Below the pieces are notes generated by a model that was not told where the DNA came from, searched no databases, and worked only from the letters and a program-made list of their open reading frames with translations. The position numbers and the translations under genes are program-made. 64,000 nt of DNA, taken from positions 1,984,001 to 2,048,000 of the forward strand of contig NZ_CP010979.1 in the NCBI RefSeq assembly GCF_000498395.2. The letters run 5' to 3'. Positions within the stretch are counted from its first letter, which is position 1, and every line of letters starts with the position of its first letter. The stretch is from Pseudomonas putida S13.1.2. GTDB taxonomy: Bacteria; Pseudomonadota; Gammaproteobacteria; Pseudomonadales; Pseudomonadaceae. Shown piece after piece: positions 1-9,216 of this stretch.

Positions 1-2
1 AA

Positions 3-1040
3 CTGCAGCCGCTGGCCATCAGCAGCGAACTCAGCGGCCGCATCCTGGCGCCGCGCACCGCCGAAGTGCGCGCGCGCGTCGAGGGCGTGGTGCTCAAGCG
101 TGTGTACCGCGAAGGCAGTGACGTCAAACAGGGCGATGTACTGTTCCTGATCGACCCGGCGCCGTTCAAGGCCGACCATGACAGCGCCCGCGCCACCCTG
201 GCCAAGGCCGAGGCCACCCTGTACCAAGCACGCTTGCAGGAGCAGCGCTACCGCGAGCTGGTCGACGACAAGGCTGTCAGCCGCCAGGAATACGACAACG
301 CCAAGGCCAGCTTCCTGCAAGCCGACGCTGAAGTGGCGGCCGCCAAGGCCGCCCTGGAGCGCGCCCGCCTGAACCTGGGCTACGCCACCGTGACGGCGCC
401 GATTTCCGGGCGCATCGGCCGTGCCCAGGTCACCGAAGGCGCCCTGGTCGGCCAGAACGAGACCACCCCGCTGGCGACCATCCAGCAGCTGGACCCGATC
501 CATGCCGACGTTACCCAGTCTACCCGCGAGCTCAACGCCCTGCGCCGTGCCTTGCGCGCAGGCCAATTGCAGCAGGTGGGCGACGGCCAGGCCCGCGCCA
601 CGCTGATCCAGGACGACGGCAGCGCCTACCCACTGCCAGGCAAGCTGCTGTTCTCGGACATCAGCGTCGACCCCACCACCAACCAGATCACCCTGCGCAG
701 CGAGTTCCCCAACCCGGACCTCGACCTGCTGCCCGGCAGCTACGTGCGCGTGCGCCTGGAACAGGCCGTGCAACCCAAGGGCCTGAGCGTGCCGCAGCGC
801 GCCATTCTGCGCGACAGTGCCGGCGTGCCCAAGGTGCTGGTGGTCGACCAGCAAGCGCGGGTCAGCGATCGCCAGGTGGTACTGGGCAGCGCCCAAGGCG
901 ACCGCTGGGTCGTCAGCGAAGGCCTGGCCCCCGGCGAGCGGGTGGTGGTCGAGGGGCTGCAACACGTCAAGGCCGGTGACCAGGTGCAGGTCGACAACGC
1001 ATCCGGGGCACCGCCCATCGCACAGCATACCGGCCAGTGA
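3..1040 (+). CDS. RND efflux periplasmic adaptor (membrane fusion protein), 5'-truncated by window
   Basis: The frame is open from the first bases of the window, so the true start and the lipoprotein signal lie upstream. The visible 345 residues show the AcrA/MexA layout. A biotinyl-lipoyl half motif (RVEGVVLKRVYREGSDVKQGD) comes first, followed by an alpha-helical hairpin rich in Ala, Glu and Arg. The second lipoyl half (TVTAPISGRIGRAQVTEGALV) and a beta-barrel/membrane-proximal tail (ILRDSAGVPKVLVVD) complete it. It would bridge the inner-membrane RND pump to an outer-membrane channel. It lies 11 bp upstream of the permease gene in one operon. No outer-membrane factor gene follows, so a shared TolC/OprM-type channel is inferred. 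Confidence 0.93.
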   Translation: MQPLAISSELSGRILAPRTAEVRARVEGVVLKRVYREGSDVKQGDVLFLIDPAPFKADHDSARATLAKAEATLYQARLQEQRYRELVDDKAVSRQEYDNAKASFLQADAEVAAAKAALERARLNLGYATVTAPISGRIGRAQVTEGALVGQNETTPLATIQQLDPIHADVTQSTRELNALRRALRAGQLQQVGDGQARATLIQDDGSAYPLPGKLLFSDISVDPTTNQITLRSEFPNPDLDLLPGSYVRVRLEQAVQPKGLSVPQRAILRDSAGVPKVLVVDQQARVSDRQVVLGSAQGDRWVVSEGLAPGERVVVEGLQHVKAGDQVQVDNASGAPPIAQHTGQ

Positions 1041-1051
1041 GGGCCTGATTC

Positions 1052-4000
1052 ATGCCGCAATTCTTCATCGACCGCCCGGTATTCGCCTGGGTGGTCGCGC
1101 TGTTCATCCTGCTGGCCGGTACGCTGGCCATCCCGCAGCTGCCGGTAGCCCAGTACCCCAACGTGGCGCCGCCGCAGGTGGAAATCTACGCCGTTTACCC
1201 GGGTGCCTCGGCGGCGACCATGGACGAAAGCGTGGTGAGCCTGATCGAGCAGGAACTCAACGGCGCCGACAACCTGCTGTACTTCGAGTCGCAGAGCAGC
1301 CTGGGCAGCGCCACCATCACCGCCACCTTTGCCCCGGGTACCAACCCGGACCTCGCCCAGGTCGACGTGCAGAACCGCCTGAAGGTGGTCGAGTCGCGCC
1401 TGCCGCGGCCGGTTACCCAGCAGGGCCTGCAGGTGGAAAAGGTGTCCACCGGTTTCCTGCTGCTGGGCACCCTCACCTCCGAAGACGGCAAGCTCGACGA
1501 AACCGCACTGTCGGATATTCTCGCGCGCAACGTGATGGACGAAATCCGCCGCCTGAAGGGTGTCGGCAAGGCTCAGCTGTACGGCTCGGAGCGCGCCATG
1601 CGCATCTGGATCGACCCGGGCAAGCTCATCGGCTTCAACCTCACGCCCAACGACGTGGCCGAGGCCATCGCGGCGCAGAACGCCCAGGTGGCGCCTGGCA
1701 GCATTGGCGACCTGCCCAGCCGCGACACCCAGGAAATCACCGCCAACGTAGTGGTCAAGGGCCAGTTGAGTACACCGGAGGAATTCGCCGCCATTGTGCT
1801 GCGCGCAAACCTGGATGGTTCCACGGTGACCATCGGTGATGTCGCCCGGGTCGAGATCGGCGCCCAGGAATACCAGTACGGCACGCGCCTGAACGGCAAG
1901 CCGGCCACCGCGTTCAGCGTGCAGCTCTCACCGGGTGCCAACGCCATGGAAACCGCCACCCTGGTACGGGCGAAAATGCAGGACCTGGCGCGGTACTTCC
2001 CGGAAGGCGTCAAGTACGACATTCCTTATGACACCTCGCCGTTCGTCAAGGTGTCGATCGAGCAGGTCATCACCACCCTGTTCGAAGCCATGTTGCTGGT
2101 GTTCGCGGTGATGTTCCTGTTCCTGCAGAACCTGCGCTACACCCTGATCCCCACCCTGGTGGTGCCGGTGGCGCTGATGGGCACCTTCGCGGTCATGCTG
2201 GCCATGGGCTTCTCGGTCAACGTGCTGACCCTGTTCGGCATGGTATTGGCCATCGGCATCCTGGTCGACGATGCCATCGTGGTGGTGGAAAACGTCGAGC
2301 GCATCATGGCCGAGGAAGGCCTGCCGCCCAAAGAAGCAACGCGCAAGGCCATGGGCCAGATCAGCGGTGCGATCGTCGGCATCACCCTGGTGCTGGTGGC
2401 GGTGTTCCTGCCAATGGCCTTCATGCAGGGTTCGGTTGGGGTGATCTACCAGCAGTTCTCGCTGTCGATGGCGGTGTCGATCCTGTTCTCGGCATTCCTG
2501 GCCCTCAGCCTCACCCCCGCGCTGTGCGCCACCCTGCTCAAACCGGTGGCCAAGGGTGAGCACCATGAGCGCAAAGGGTTTTTCGGCTGGTTCAACCGCC
2601 GCTTCGAAAGCATGAGCAACGGCTATCAGCGCTGGGTGGTACAGGCGCTCAAGCGCAGCGGCCGCTACCTGCTGCTGTACGCGGTGCTGCTGGCGGTGCT
2701 GGGCTATGGCTTCAGCCAGTTGCCCACGGCATTCTTGCCCACCGAAGACCAGGGCTACACCATCACCGACATCCAGCTGCCGCCAGGGGCCAGCCGCATG
2801 CGCACCGAACAGGTGGCTGCGCAAATCGAGGCACACAACGCCGAAGAACCCGGCGTAGGCAACACTACGATGATCCTCGGCTTCAGCTTCTCCGGTAGCG
2901 GGCAAAACGCGGCACTGACCTTCACCACCCTCAAGGACTGGTCCGAGCGCGGTGCCGACGACAGCGCCCAGTCGATTGCCGACCGCGCCAGCGCGGCCTT
3001 CTCCCAGCTCAAGGACGCCGTGGCGTTTTCGGTGCTGCCGCCGCCTATCGACGGCCTGGGCGAGTCGACCGGCTTCGAGTTCCGCCTGCAGGACCGCGGC
3101 GGCATGGGCCACGCCGCGCTGATGGCTGCCCGCGATACGCTGCTGGCCAATGCTGGCAAAAGCAAGGTGCTGACCAACGTGCGCGAAGCGTCGTTGGCCG
3201 AAAGCCCGCAAGTGCAGCTGGAAATCGACCGCCGCCAGGCCAATGCCCTGGGGGTGTCGTTTGCCGACATCGGCTCGGTACTGGACGTGGCGGTGGGCTC
3301 CAGCTACGTCAATGACTTCCCTAACCAGGGCCGTATGCAGCGTGTAGTGGTGCAGGCCGAAGGCGACCAGCGCAGCCAGGTCGAAGACCTGCTGAAAATC
3401 CACGTGCGCAACAACAGCGGCAAGATGGTGCCACTGGGCGCATTCGTCCAGGCCAAGTGGGTAAGCGGCCCGGTGCAGTTGACCCGCTACAACGGCTACC
3501 CGGCGGTGTCGATTTCCGGTGAGCCGTCAGCCGGCCACAGTTCGGGCGAAGCCATGGCCGAAATCGAACGCCTGGTGGCGCAGCTGCCGCCCGGCGCGGG
3601 CCTTGAGTGGACAGGCCTGTCGCTGCAAGAGCGCTTGTCCGGCAGCCAGGCACCGATGCTGATGGCATTGTCGTTGCTGATCGTGTTCCTGTGCCTGGCA
3701 GCGCTGTACGAAAGCTGGTCGATCCCGACCGCCGTGCTGCTGGTGGTGCCGCTCGGCATGCTGGGTGCGGTGCTGGCCGTGACCCTGCGGGGCATGCCCA
3801 ACGACGTGTTCTTCAAGGTTGGCCTGATTACCCTGATCGGCCTGTCGGCAAAGAACGCCATCCTGATCATCGAGTTCGCCAAGCACCTGGTCGACCAGGG
3901 CGTGGACGCCGTCGACGCCGCCGTGCAGGCCGCCCGCCTGCGCCTGCGGCCCATCGTGATGACCTCGCTGGCGTTCATCCTCGGCGTGGTACCACTGGCC

Positions 4001-4198
4001 ATCGCCAGCGGCGCCAGCTCGGCCAGCCAGCAGGCCATCGGCACCGGAGTGATCGGCGGCATGCTCAGCGCCACGTTGGCGGTGGTGTTTGTGCCGGTGT
4101 TCTTCGTGGTGGTAATGCGCCTTGCGGGGCGTAGCAAAGCTGCCATCGCTCGTGAAGACGAAGCAGGCGCCAGCCAGGCGGAGCAGCCGCACGGGTAA
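1052..4198 (+). CDS. RND multidrug efflux permease, MexB/MexF/AcrB (HAE1) family
   Basis: This is a full-length 1048-residue inner-membrane proton antiporter, the usual HAE1 size. It starts MPQFFIDRPVFAWVVAL, the typical cytosolic helix plus TM1. The proton-relay aspartates are seen in TM4 at D406-D407 (ILVDDAIVVVENV) and the relay lysine in TM10 at K934 (GLSAKNAILIIEF). Two large periplasmic porter loops follow TM1 and TM7. The C-terminus is cytoplasmic and hydrophilic. It is co-transcribed with the adaptor upstream. The substrate range cannot be read from sequence; multidrug, solvent or dye export is typical. No local TetR or LysR repressor is visible, so the regulator may lie before the window. 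Confidence 0.95.
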   Translation: MPQFFIDRPVFAWVVALFILLAGTLAIPQLPVAQYPNVAPPQVEIYAVYPGASAATMDESVVSLIEQELNGADNLLYFESQSSLGSATITATFAPGTNPDLAQVDVQNRLKVVESRLPRPVTQQGLQVEKVSTGFLLLGTLTSEDGKLDETALSDILARNVMDEIRRLKGVGKAQLYGSERAMRIWIDPGKLIGFNLTPNDVAEAIAAQNAQVAPGSIGDLPSRDTQEITANVVVKGQLSTPEEFAAIVLRANLDGSTVTIGDVARVEIGAQEYQYGTRLNGKPATAFSVQLSPGANAMETATLVRAKMQDLARYFPEGVKYDIPYDTSPFVKVSIEQVITTLFEAMLLVFAVMFLFLQNLRYTLIPTLVVPVALMGTFAVMLAMGFSVNVLTLFGMVLAIGILVDDAIVVVENVERIMAEEGLPPKEATRKAMGQISGAIVGITLVLVAVFLPMAFMQGSVGVIYQQFSLSMAVSILFSAFLALSLTPALCATLLKPVAKGEHHERKGFFGWFNRRFESMSNGYQRWVVQALKRSGRYLLLYAVLLAVLGYGFSQLPTAFLPTEDQGYTITDIQLPPGASRMRTEQVAAQIEAHNAEEPGVGNTTMILGFSFSGSGQNAALTFTTLKDWSERGADDSAQSIADRASAAFSQLKDAVAFSVLPPPIDGLGESTGFEFRLQDRGGMGHAALMAARDTLLANAGKSKVLTNVREASLAESPQVQLEIDRRQANALGVSFADIGSVLDVAVGSSYVNDFPNQGRMQRVVVQAEGDQRSQVEDLLKIHVRNNSGKMVPLGAFVQAKWVSGPVQLTRYNGYPAVSISGEPSAGHSSGEAMAEIERLVAQLPPGAGLEWTGLSLQERLSGSQAPMLMALSLLIVFLCLAALYESWSIPTAVLLVVPLGMLGAVLAVTLRGMPNDVFFKVGLITLIGLSAKNAILIIEFAKHLVDQGVDAVDAAVQAARLRLRPIVMTSLAFILGVVPLAIASGASSASQQAIGTGVIGGMLSATLAVVFVPVFFVVVMRLAGRSKAAIAREDEAGASQAEQPHG

Positions 4199-4241
4199 AA
4201 GTCGGTATGTTAATATTGCTGGCATCGGTGGAGGAGCTGAA

Positions 4242-4511
4242 ATGACACAAGCCCGCGATGCCAGCATCAAATGCCAGGTACTGGAACTTGCCAAACAGCA
4301 TGGCATTACCAGCGAGAAAGACCGTTTCAGTGACCTGGCCACAACGATTACCAGCCTTTCGGGTGATGTCGTTACCCTCGACGATATCGAAAGAATGCTG
4401 GTTTCGCTGAAGAAGAAAGGCGTTCTTACCAAACGGCAGATGCTTGAACTGGAAGCACGCTACCTCAGCGAATCGCCTGGACACGATAGTGGGCGAAAAA
4501 TCAGCGCATGA
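4242..4511 (+). CDS. Small protein preceding the Fic gene, candidate antitoxin
   Basis: This 89-residue protein has a strong GGAGGAG ribosome site just before the ATG at 4242. Its stop overlaps the next start by 4 bases (ATGA at 4508-4511), the usual geometry of a toxin-antitoxin pair. It is hydrophilic and predicted mostly helical, with a Lys-rich stretch (LVSLKKKGVLTKRQMLELE). I do not recognise a family. The class I Fic antitoxin signature (S/T)xxxE(G/N), as in VbhA, is not clearly present. The antitoxin role rests only on position and size; a helix-turn-helix regulator of the downstream gene is the main alternative. Confidence 0.55.
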   Translation: MTQARDASIKCQVLELAKQHGITSEKDRFSDLATTITSLSGDVVTLDDIERMLVSLKKKGVLTKRQMLELEARYLSESPGHDSGRKISA

Positions 4512-5794
4512 TATTCGATCCGTTCGACGATTTTGAAACCGCAGGCTACCTGCGAAATGCCTTTAAACTGAAAGACCCTGCGCAAATCAAGAAACTTGAG
4601 CATGTGGCTTTTGAGTCCAGCCTGGAGGACGCCATTTCCCTCCTGTCCAACTGTCAGCACATCACCTACCAAACCCTGCTTGGCCTGCACCACCTGCTGT
4701 TTTCCGACTTCTACCCCTGGGCGGGCAAGGATCGCGCCGAGCTGGCGCCAAGGCTGGCAGTTTTCAAAGGATCGGATAGCGACCCTCGGCATACGGCTTT
4801 CTGCCCACCTGGCCAGATCCGTCATTGGACATCCCATGCGCTTAAGCTAGGGCAAGATCAGCAGTGGTTGAGGGAGCACCCTGGTGAGGTACTTGGACTG
4901 CTGGCTGATGCCCATCCCTTTCTGGACGGTAATGGCCGAACCATACTGCTGGTTTTCATGGAGCTTTGTCATCGGGCCGGCTTCGCCATGGATTGGTCTC
5001 GCACCAGCAAGGATGACTATCTCTCTGCCTTGAGCGCCGAAATCAATGAGCCCTCGAAAGGCCATCTTGATCATTATTTGAAACCCTTTCGGGTAGACAT
5101 CTCTGACAAAGAGCAATGGCCAGAGATCCTGACCGCCATCAAAGGGCTGGATGGCCTTGATAAAGAGAACATCAGGTATGAAAGCCTGGACGACCCAGAG
5201 GTGCGAGCGCTGTATCTTGGTTATCGCTCACTCCCCCCCTGCTCCATCCTCATTCTCGCCGGAGGCCGCGGCCAACGCATGGGCGGGCGCGACAAAGGCC
5301 TGATTGCCTGGCAGGGCGAACCGCTTGTTGCGCATGTACAGCGGGTAGTGCGGCCGCTAAGCGATGACTTGGTGATTTCCTGCAACCGTAACCAGGAGGC
5401 TTACCGCACGTACGCCGACCAGTTGGTGGGCGATGCAGAAGCCGACTTCCCCGGGCCGCTGGCAGGGGTGATTGCCGGGCTCAAGGTGGCTCGGCATGAG
5501 TGGGTGGTGCTGCTGGCCTGCGATGCACCGCGGGTTGACCGCGAACTGATCGAGGGCCTGCTGCGGCTGGCGGTGGCCGGTGACAGTGCGGCAATGGTGC
5601 GCCAGGGTGGGTATTGGCAGCCGATGTTCAGCGTGCTGCCACGGCGAATACTGCCAATGCTGGAGCAGGCCTGGGCGGCGGGTGAGCGCAGCTTGCAGAA
5701 GGCCCTGCTGCGTGAGGCGGTGCAGGGGTTGGAGTGTGCCGAGGATGATCGCCGGCTAAGCAACTTCAACAGCCCGGAACTGCTGCAAGGCTGA
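4508..5794 (+). CDS. Fic-domain protein fused in frame to MobA (molybdenum cofactor guanylyltransferase)
   Basis: One 428-residue frame carries two unrelated enzymes. Residues 1-235 are a Fic/DOC protein: the start MIFDPFDDFETAGYLRN is typical of the 'cell filamentation' Fic group, and the core motif HPFLDGNGR is at 136-144. Fic enzymes usually transfer AMP to proteins. The second motif arginine (GNGRxxR) is replaced by leucine. Residues 245-428 are MobA, which attaches GMP to molybdopterin. Its GTP-binding loop LILAGGRGQRMGGRDKGL is at 248-265, followed by an ACDAPRVD metal/GMP segment. No ATG lies between the halves. The only in-frame GTG (5200) has no good ribosome site. A run of seven C (5232-5238) sits at the junction, so a lost fic stop, a frameshift or an assembly error are alternatives to a genuine fusion. 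Confidence 0.8.
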   Translation: MIFDPFDDFETAGYLRNAFKLKDPAQIKKLEHVAFESSLEDAISLLSNCQHITYQTLLGLHHLLFSDFYPWAGKDRAELAPRLAVFKGSDSDPRHTAFCPPGQIRHWTSHALKLGQDQQWLREHPGEVLGLLADAHPFLDGNGRTILLVFMELCHRAGFAMDWSRTSKDDYLSALSAEINEPSKGHLDHYLKPFRVDISDKEQWPEILTAIKGLDGLDKENIRYESLDDPEVRALYLGYRSLPPCSILILAGGRGQRMGGRDKGLIAWQGEPLVAHVQRVVRPLSDDLVISCNRNQEAYRTYADQLVGDAEADFPGPLAGVIAGLKVARHEWVVLLACDAPRVDRELIEGLLRLAVAGDSAAMVRQGGYWQPMFSVLPRRILPMLEQAWAAGERSLQKALLREAVQGLECAEDDRRLSNFNSPELLQG

Positions 5795-5806
5795 GATTCT
5801 CTGCTG

Positions 5807-5916
5807 CCTGTACCGGCCTCTTCGCGGGTAAACCCGCTCCCACAGGTTCATCACAGTGTTCGGATTCTGTGCGGTCCCTGTGGGAGCGGGTTTACCCGCG
5901 AAGAGGCCGGTACAGG
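5807..5916. repeat. Inverted REP pair (BIME) after mobA
   Basis: Two roughly 40-base arms, CCTGTACCGGCCTCTTCGCG and its inverse, face each other across about 40 bases. Each arm contains the P. putida REP core GCGGG-TTTA-CCCGC next to CTCCCACAGG. It lies between two convergent genes and could serve as a bidirectional terminator. Confidence 0.9.
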
Positions 5917-5923
5917 TAATGCA

Positions 5924-7597
5924 TCATCGGGAGGACAACTCCTCGACACTGATCTCGCGCATCCTGAACTTCTGCACCTTGCCGGTCACCGTCATCGGAA
6001 ACTCGTCGACAAAGCGGAAGTACCGGGGCACCTTGAAGTGCGCAATCCGCGCCCTCGCCCACTCACGCAGCGCTTCTTCACTGGCGGTATGCCCCGGGTG
6101 CAGCCGCACCCAGGCCACGATCTCTTCGCCGTACTTGCTGCACGGCACGCCAATCACTTGCACATCCGCCACCGCCGGGTGGGTGAAGAAAAACTCTTCC
6201 AGCTCGCGCGGGTAGATGTTCTCGCCGCCGCGAATGATCATGTCCTTGCTGCGCCCCACGATACGCACATAGCCCTGTTCATCCATTACCGCCAGGTCGC
6301 CGGTGTGCATCCAGCCGTCTTCATCAATGCTCTCGGCCGTGGCCTTGGGGTTGTTCCAGTAACCGAGCATGACGCTATAGCCGCGAGTGCACAGTTCGCC
6401 TATCTCGCCACGCGGTACGGTGTTGCCGTCGGCGTCCACCACTTTGTTCTCCAGCCGGGGCTGGGTACGGCCAACACTGGTCACCCGGCGTTCCAGGTCA
6501 TCATCGGGCCCGGTCTGCAGTGACACCGGGCTGGTTTCGGTCATGCCATAGGCAATCTGTACCTCGGCCATGTGCATTTCGCCGATCACCCGGCGCATCA
6601 CCTCGATCGGGCAGGTAGCGCCGGCCATGATCCCGGTGCGCAGGCTGGACAGGTCGAACTCGCCACGTTGCGGGTGGTCCAGTTCGGCGATGAACATGGT
6701 CGGTACACCATACAGCGCGGTAGCCTTTTCCTCGGCTACCGCACGCAGCGTGGCCAGCGGGTCGAAGGCATCGCTGGGGTAGATCAGGGTGCTGCCGTGG
6801 GTCATGCAGCCAAGGTTGGCCATGACCATGCCGAAACAGTGATACAGCGGCACCGGCACCACGAGCCTGTCGTGCTCGGTTAGGCCCAGGCTTTCGCCGA
6901 CCATGTAGCCGTTGTTGAGGATATTGCTGTGGCTGAGGGTGGCGCCCTTGGGGAAACCGGTTGTGCCCGAGGTGTACTGGATGTTGATCGGGTCGTCGCA
7001 GCGCAGCTGCGCCTGGCGCTCGGCCAGGGCCTGGCGGCTGACAGCCTCGGCACGCGCCTGCAACGCGTGCCAGGCCAGAAAGCCCGGTGGTGGCGAGGCA
7101 GCCAGGCTGACCACCCCGTGCAGCTCGGGGAAGCGCTCGCAGCTCAGCGCGCCTGGTTGGCCGCCGGCCAGGCCAGGGACCAGGCCCTGCAGCATGGCGT
7201 GGTAATCGGAGGTCTTGAATGCGTCAGCGCAGATGACCCAACGGCAGCCGGACTGGCCCAGGGCGTAGTCCAGTTCGCTGGAGCGGTAGGCCGGGTTGAT
7301 GTTGACCAGAATCGCGCCAACCTTGGCGCTGGCAAACTGGGTAATGCACCACTCGGCGCAGTTGGGCGCCCAGATGCCCAGGCGGTCCCCGGGCTGCACG
7401 CCCAGTGCCATCAGCGCGCGGGCGTGCTGGTCGACAGCCTCGGCCAGTTGCTGCCAGGTGTAGCGCAGGGCCTGGTGCCGCACCACCAGCGCCTCGCGGT
7501 CGGGGAAGCGGGCGACGGTGGTATCGAAGGCGTCGCCGATGCATTGGGTAAGCAGGGCCTTGTTCTGGTTGCCCTGGGAGTAGCTTGGCTGGGGCAT
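5924..7597 (-). CDS. AMP-forming acyl-CoA synthetase (fatty acyl-CoA ligase family)
   Basis: The 557-residue adenylate-forming enzyme activates a carboxylic acid with ATP and CoA. The P-loop [16 protein letters not shown], the A5 motif YGMTETSPV, the A7 motif [20 protein letters not shown] and the C-terminal lysine motif ([14 protein letters not shown]) are all present. I chose the ATG at 7597 ([10 protein letters not shown]) because further upstream the frame runs into REP sequence. It is the last gene on the qhp strand, separated from the beta-subunit gene by a REP pair. It could activate the acid formed from amine and aldehyde oxidation, but the sequence does not fix the substrate; medium-chain fatty acids are the family's commonest choice. 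Confidence 0.9.
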   Translation of the reverse strand: MPQPSYSQGNQNKALLTQCIGDAFDTTVARFPDREALVVRHQALRYTWQQLAEAVDQHARALMALGVQPGDRLGIWAPNCAEWCITQFASAKVGAILVNINPAYRSSELDYALGQSGCRWVICADAFKTSDYHAMLQGLVPGLAGGQPGALSCERFPELHGVVSLAASPPPGFLAWHALQARAEAVSRQALAERQAQLRCDDPINIQYTSGTTGFPKGATLSHSNILNNGYMVGESLGLTEHDRLVVPVPLYHCFGMVMANLGCMTHGSTLIYPSDAFDPLATLRAVAEEKATALYGVPTMFIAELDHPQRGEFDLSSLRTGIMAGATCPIEVMRRVIGEMHMAEVQIAYGMTETSPVSLQTGPDDDLERRVTSVGRTQPRLENKVVDADGNTVPRGEIGELCTRGYSVMLGYWNNPKATAESIDEDGWMHTGDLAVMDEQGYVRIVGRSKDMIIRGGENIYPRELEEFFFTHPAVADVQVIGVPCSKYGEEIVAWVRLHPGHTASEEALREWARARIAHFKVPRYFRFVDEFPMTVTGKVQKFRMREISVEELSSR

Positions 7598-7630
7598 GGG
7601 CGCTCTCTTGTTGTTCTTGTGTTGTCTGGG

Positions 7631-7728
7631 CCGGCCTCTTCGCGGGCTTGCCCGCTCCCACAAAGACTTCCACAGTATTGGAATACGGCGCAAATCCCTG
7701 TGGGAGCGGGCGAGCCCGCGAAGAAGGC
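7631..7728. repeat. Inverted REP pair between qhpB and the acyl-CoA synthetase gene
   Basis: Two inverted REP copies (GGCCTCTTCGCGGGCTTGCC and TGGGAGCGGGCGAGCCCGCG) are separated by about 35 bases. They fill the gap between two co-directional genes and may stabilise the upstream mRNA or weaken read-through. Confidence 0.88.
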
Positions 7729-7737
7729 AACGCCGAT

Positions 7738-8859
7738 CTAGCGGATAAACACCTGTGGCGTAGTGGTAGACATGTCACCACCGGGCAACTTGATGTTCTT
7801 CACTTTCTCCAGCGTATCCGGGTTGAACACCGCCAGGTCATTGAAGGTGCCGCCCAGGTACAGCTTGTCGCCCTTCTTGTCGAAAGCGACGCAGTAGTAG
7901 GTGTGCTCAAGGTTAGCCGCCTTGATCAGCTTGCGCTGCTTGATGTCGTACTTGGCCAGGCGGTTGAGCACGCCGTAGATCTGGTTCGGGTCATTAGGCG
8001 AACGCAGGCCGGTGAAGTACAGCTCGGTCAGGTCGGCGAATTCCTGGGTGTGGGTCTTGCCCGTCTTCAGGTCGACACTCAGGTAGCCATACAGCGGCTC
8101 GGCGGTGGCCGGGTCCTGCTTGTCGTCCTTGAACCTGGCAATGGTGTACAGCATGGTGAACTCATGGCGCGGGCTCTGGTGCGGCCAGAAGTACAGCACG
8201 TCCGGGGCGCTGTAGCCTTTGCGGTTCCAGTTGCGCAGCGGCAAAGCCACCGTGTACTTGCCGGTTTTCACATCCATCTTGTAGATGTCCGGCCCTGCGA
8301 CAAACAGGCTGCCATCGTCGGCGGCACGCATCAGGTACACCTGGCGCGGCATCGGGAAGGTGCGCACCGGCTTGGCCTGCAGGCCATCGGTGGTGCTGAA
8401 CACCTCCAGGCGCGGCGGCTTGACCACGTAGTGGTCGTTCAGCATCTGGGTCGGGTTGACCGTGGCGTACACTTCCTTGCCGTCCGGGCTGATGGCAAAC
8501 GAATACATCGACCTGCCCACTTCACCCGCCACGCTGGACAGGTTGGCCCGGAAGGTATTCTTGCAGGTGTCCAGGTCGATGCCGTAGATGTCACCGTAAT
8601 GGTTGTTCAACACATAGGCAGTGCGGTTGTCCGGCGCCATCATCGCGGTGCCAGGGCCGAACTTGTCGGGCATCTGGCAGCTTTTGTAGACCGTGTCACT
8701 GGCCACATCGACCACGTGCAGGTTGTTCGGGTAGTTGGTCACGATCATGTATTCGTGGCCAGCCTTCAGCGCAGGCCCGGTGTCGTCAGCCTGAGCCAGC
8801 CCGGCGCAGGCCGTGGCGGCGATGGTGAGCGCGAGTTGCGCGCAGCGTCCAGCTTTCAT
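7738..8859 (-). CDS. qhpB: Quinohemoprotein amine dehydrogenase beta subunit
   Basis: The 373-residue periplasmic protein has a Sec signal peptide ([24 protein letters not shown]). Repeated blades ([52 protein letters not shown]) mark a YVTN-like seven-bladed propeller. In the QHNDH heterotrimer the propeller packs against the gamma subunit and helps form the active site. The start at 8859 has an AGGGGAA ribosome site, whereas the next upstream Met (8877) does not. It follows the gamma gene after 32 bases. Neighbours and length fit the known beta subunit well. Confidence 0.92.
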   Translation of the reverse strand: MKAGRCAQLALTIAATACAGLAQADDTGPALKAGHEYMIVTNYPNNLHVVDVASDTVYKSCQMPDKFGPGTAMMAPDNRTAYVLNNHYGDIYGIDLDTCKNTFRANLSSVAGEVGRSMYSFAISPDGKEVYATVNPTQMLNDHYVVKPPRLEVFSTTDGLQAKPVRTFPMPRQVYLMRAADDGSLFVAGPDIYKMDVKTGKYTVALPLRNWNRKGYSAPDVLYFWPHQSPRHEFTMLYTIARFKDDKQDPATAEPLYGYLSVDLKTGKTHTQEFADLTELYFTGLRSPNDPNQIYGVLNRLAKYDIKQRKLIKAANLEHTYYCVAFDKKGDKLYLGGTFNDLAVFNPDTLEKVKNIKLPGGDMSTTTPQVFIR

Positions 8860-8891
8860 GCGGTTTCCCCTTGTCATTCTTGTTAGGCCGG

Positions 8892-9215
8892 TCACTTGTC
8901 TTTCGGGAACACAGTGCCCAGGTTGCGCCAGTCATCCGCCGAGTTGGTCGCCTGGGCGTTCCAGTCCTGATAGGTGCTCATCATGTCCGGCACCTGGGCC
9001 GGCCACCAGCAAGGGTCGGAGCAGCCATACAGGTCGGCCTCCATCGGCTGGCACAGCGAGCTCACGCCACCAAAGGCATCCACTTCCCAACCCGGGTCGG
9101 TTGTGGCCGTGCAGCCGGCCACCGCACTCATGGCCATGACTTCTTCGATGCGGTCTTCGGCAGCGGCCTGCTCAAGGATGCGCGCCTTGTTGTTCAGGGG
9201 CTTCAAGTGCTTCAT
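8892..9215 (-). CDS. qhpC: Quinohemoprotein amine dehydrogenase gamma subunit, CTQ-bearing precursor
   Basis: This 107-residue precursor carries the cysteine tryptophylquinone cofactor. If residue 29 is taken as mature residue 1, every published cross-link position falls in place. The thioethers pair Cys7-Glu16, Cys27-Asp33 and Cys41-Asp49, and CTQ forms from Cys37 and Trp43 (segment [10 protein letters not shown]). That implies a 28-residue leader without a Sec signal, as expected for a peptide processed in the cytoplasm and exported by a dedicated system. It starts 1 base after the maturase stop, with GGAAGG as ribosome site inside that gene. The identification is very secure. Confidence 0.96.
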   Translation of the reverse strand: MKHLKPLNNKARILEQAAAEDRIEEVMAMSAVAGCTATTDPGWEVDAFGGVSSLCQPMEADLYGCSDPCWWPAQVPDMMSTYQDWNAQATNSADDWRNLGTVFPKDK

Positions 9216-9216
9216 G

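Noticed and set aside
5924..7693. A longer N-terminus (start 7693) for the acyl-CoA synthetase.
   Set aside because: The extension is read through a REP pair and lacks a ribosome site; family alignment begins near the ATG at 7597.
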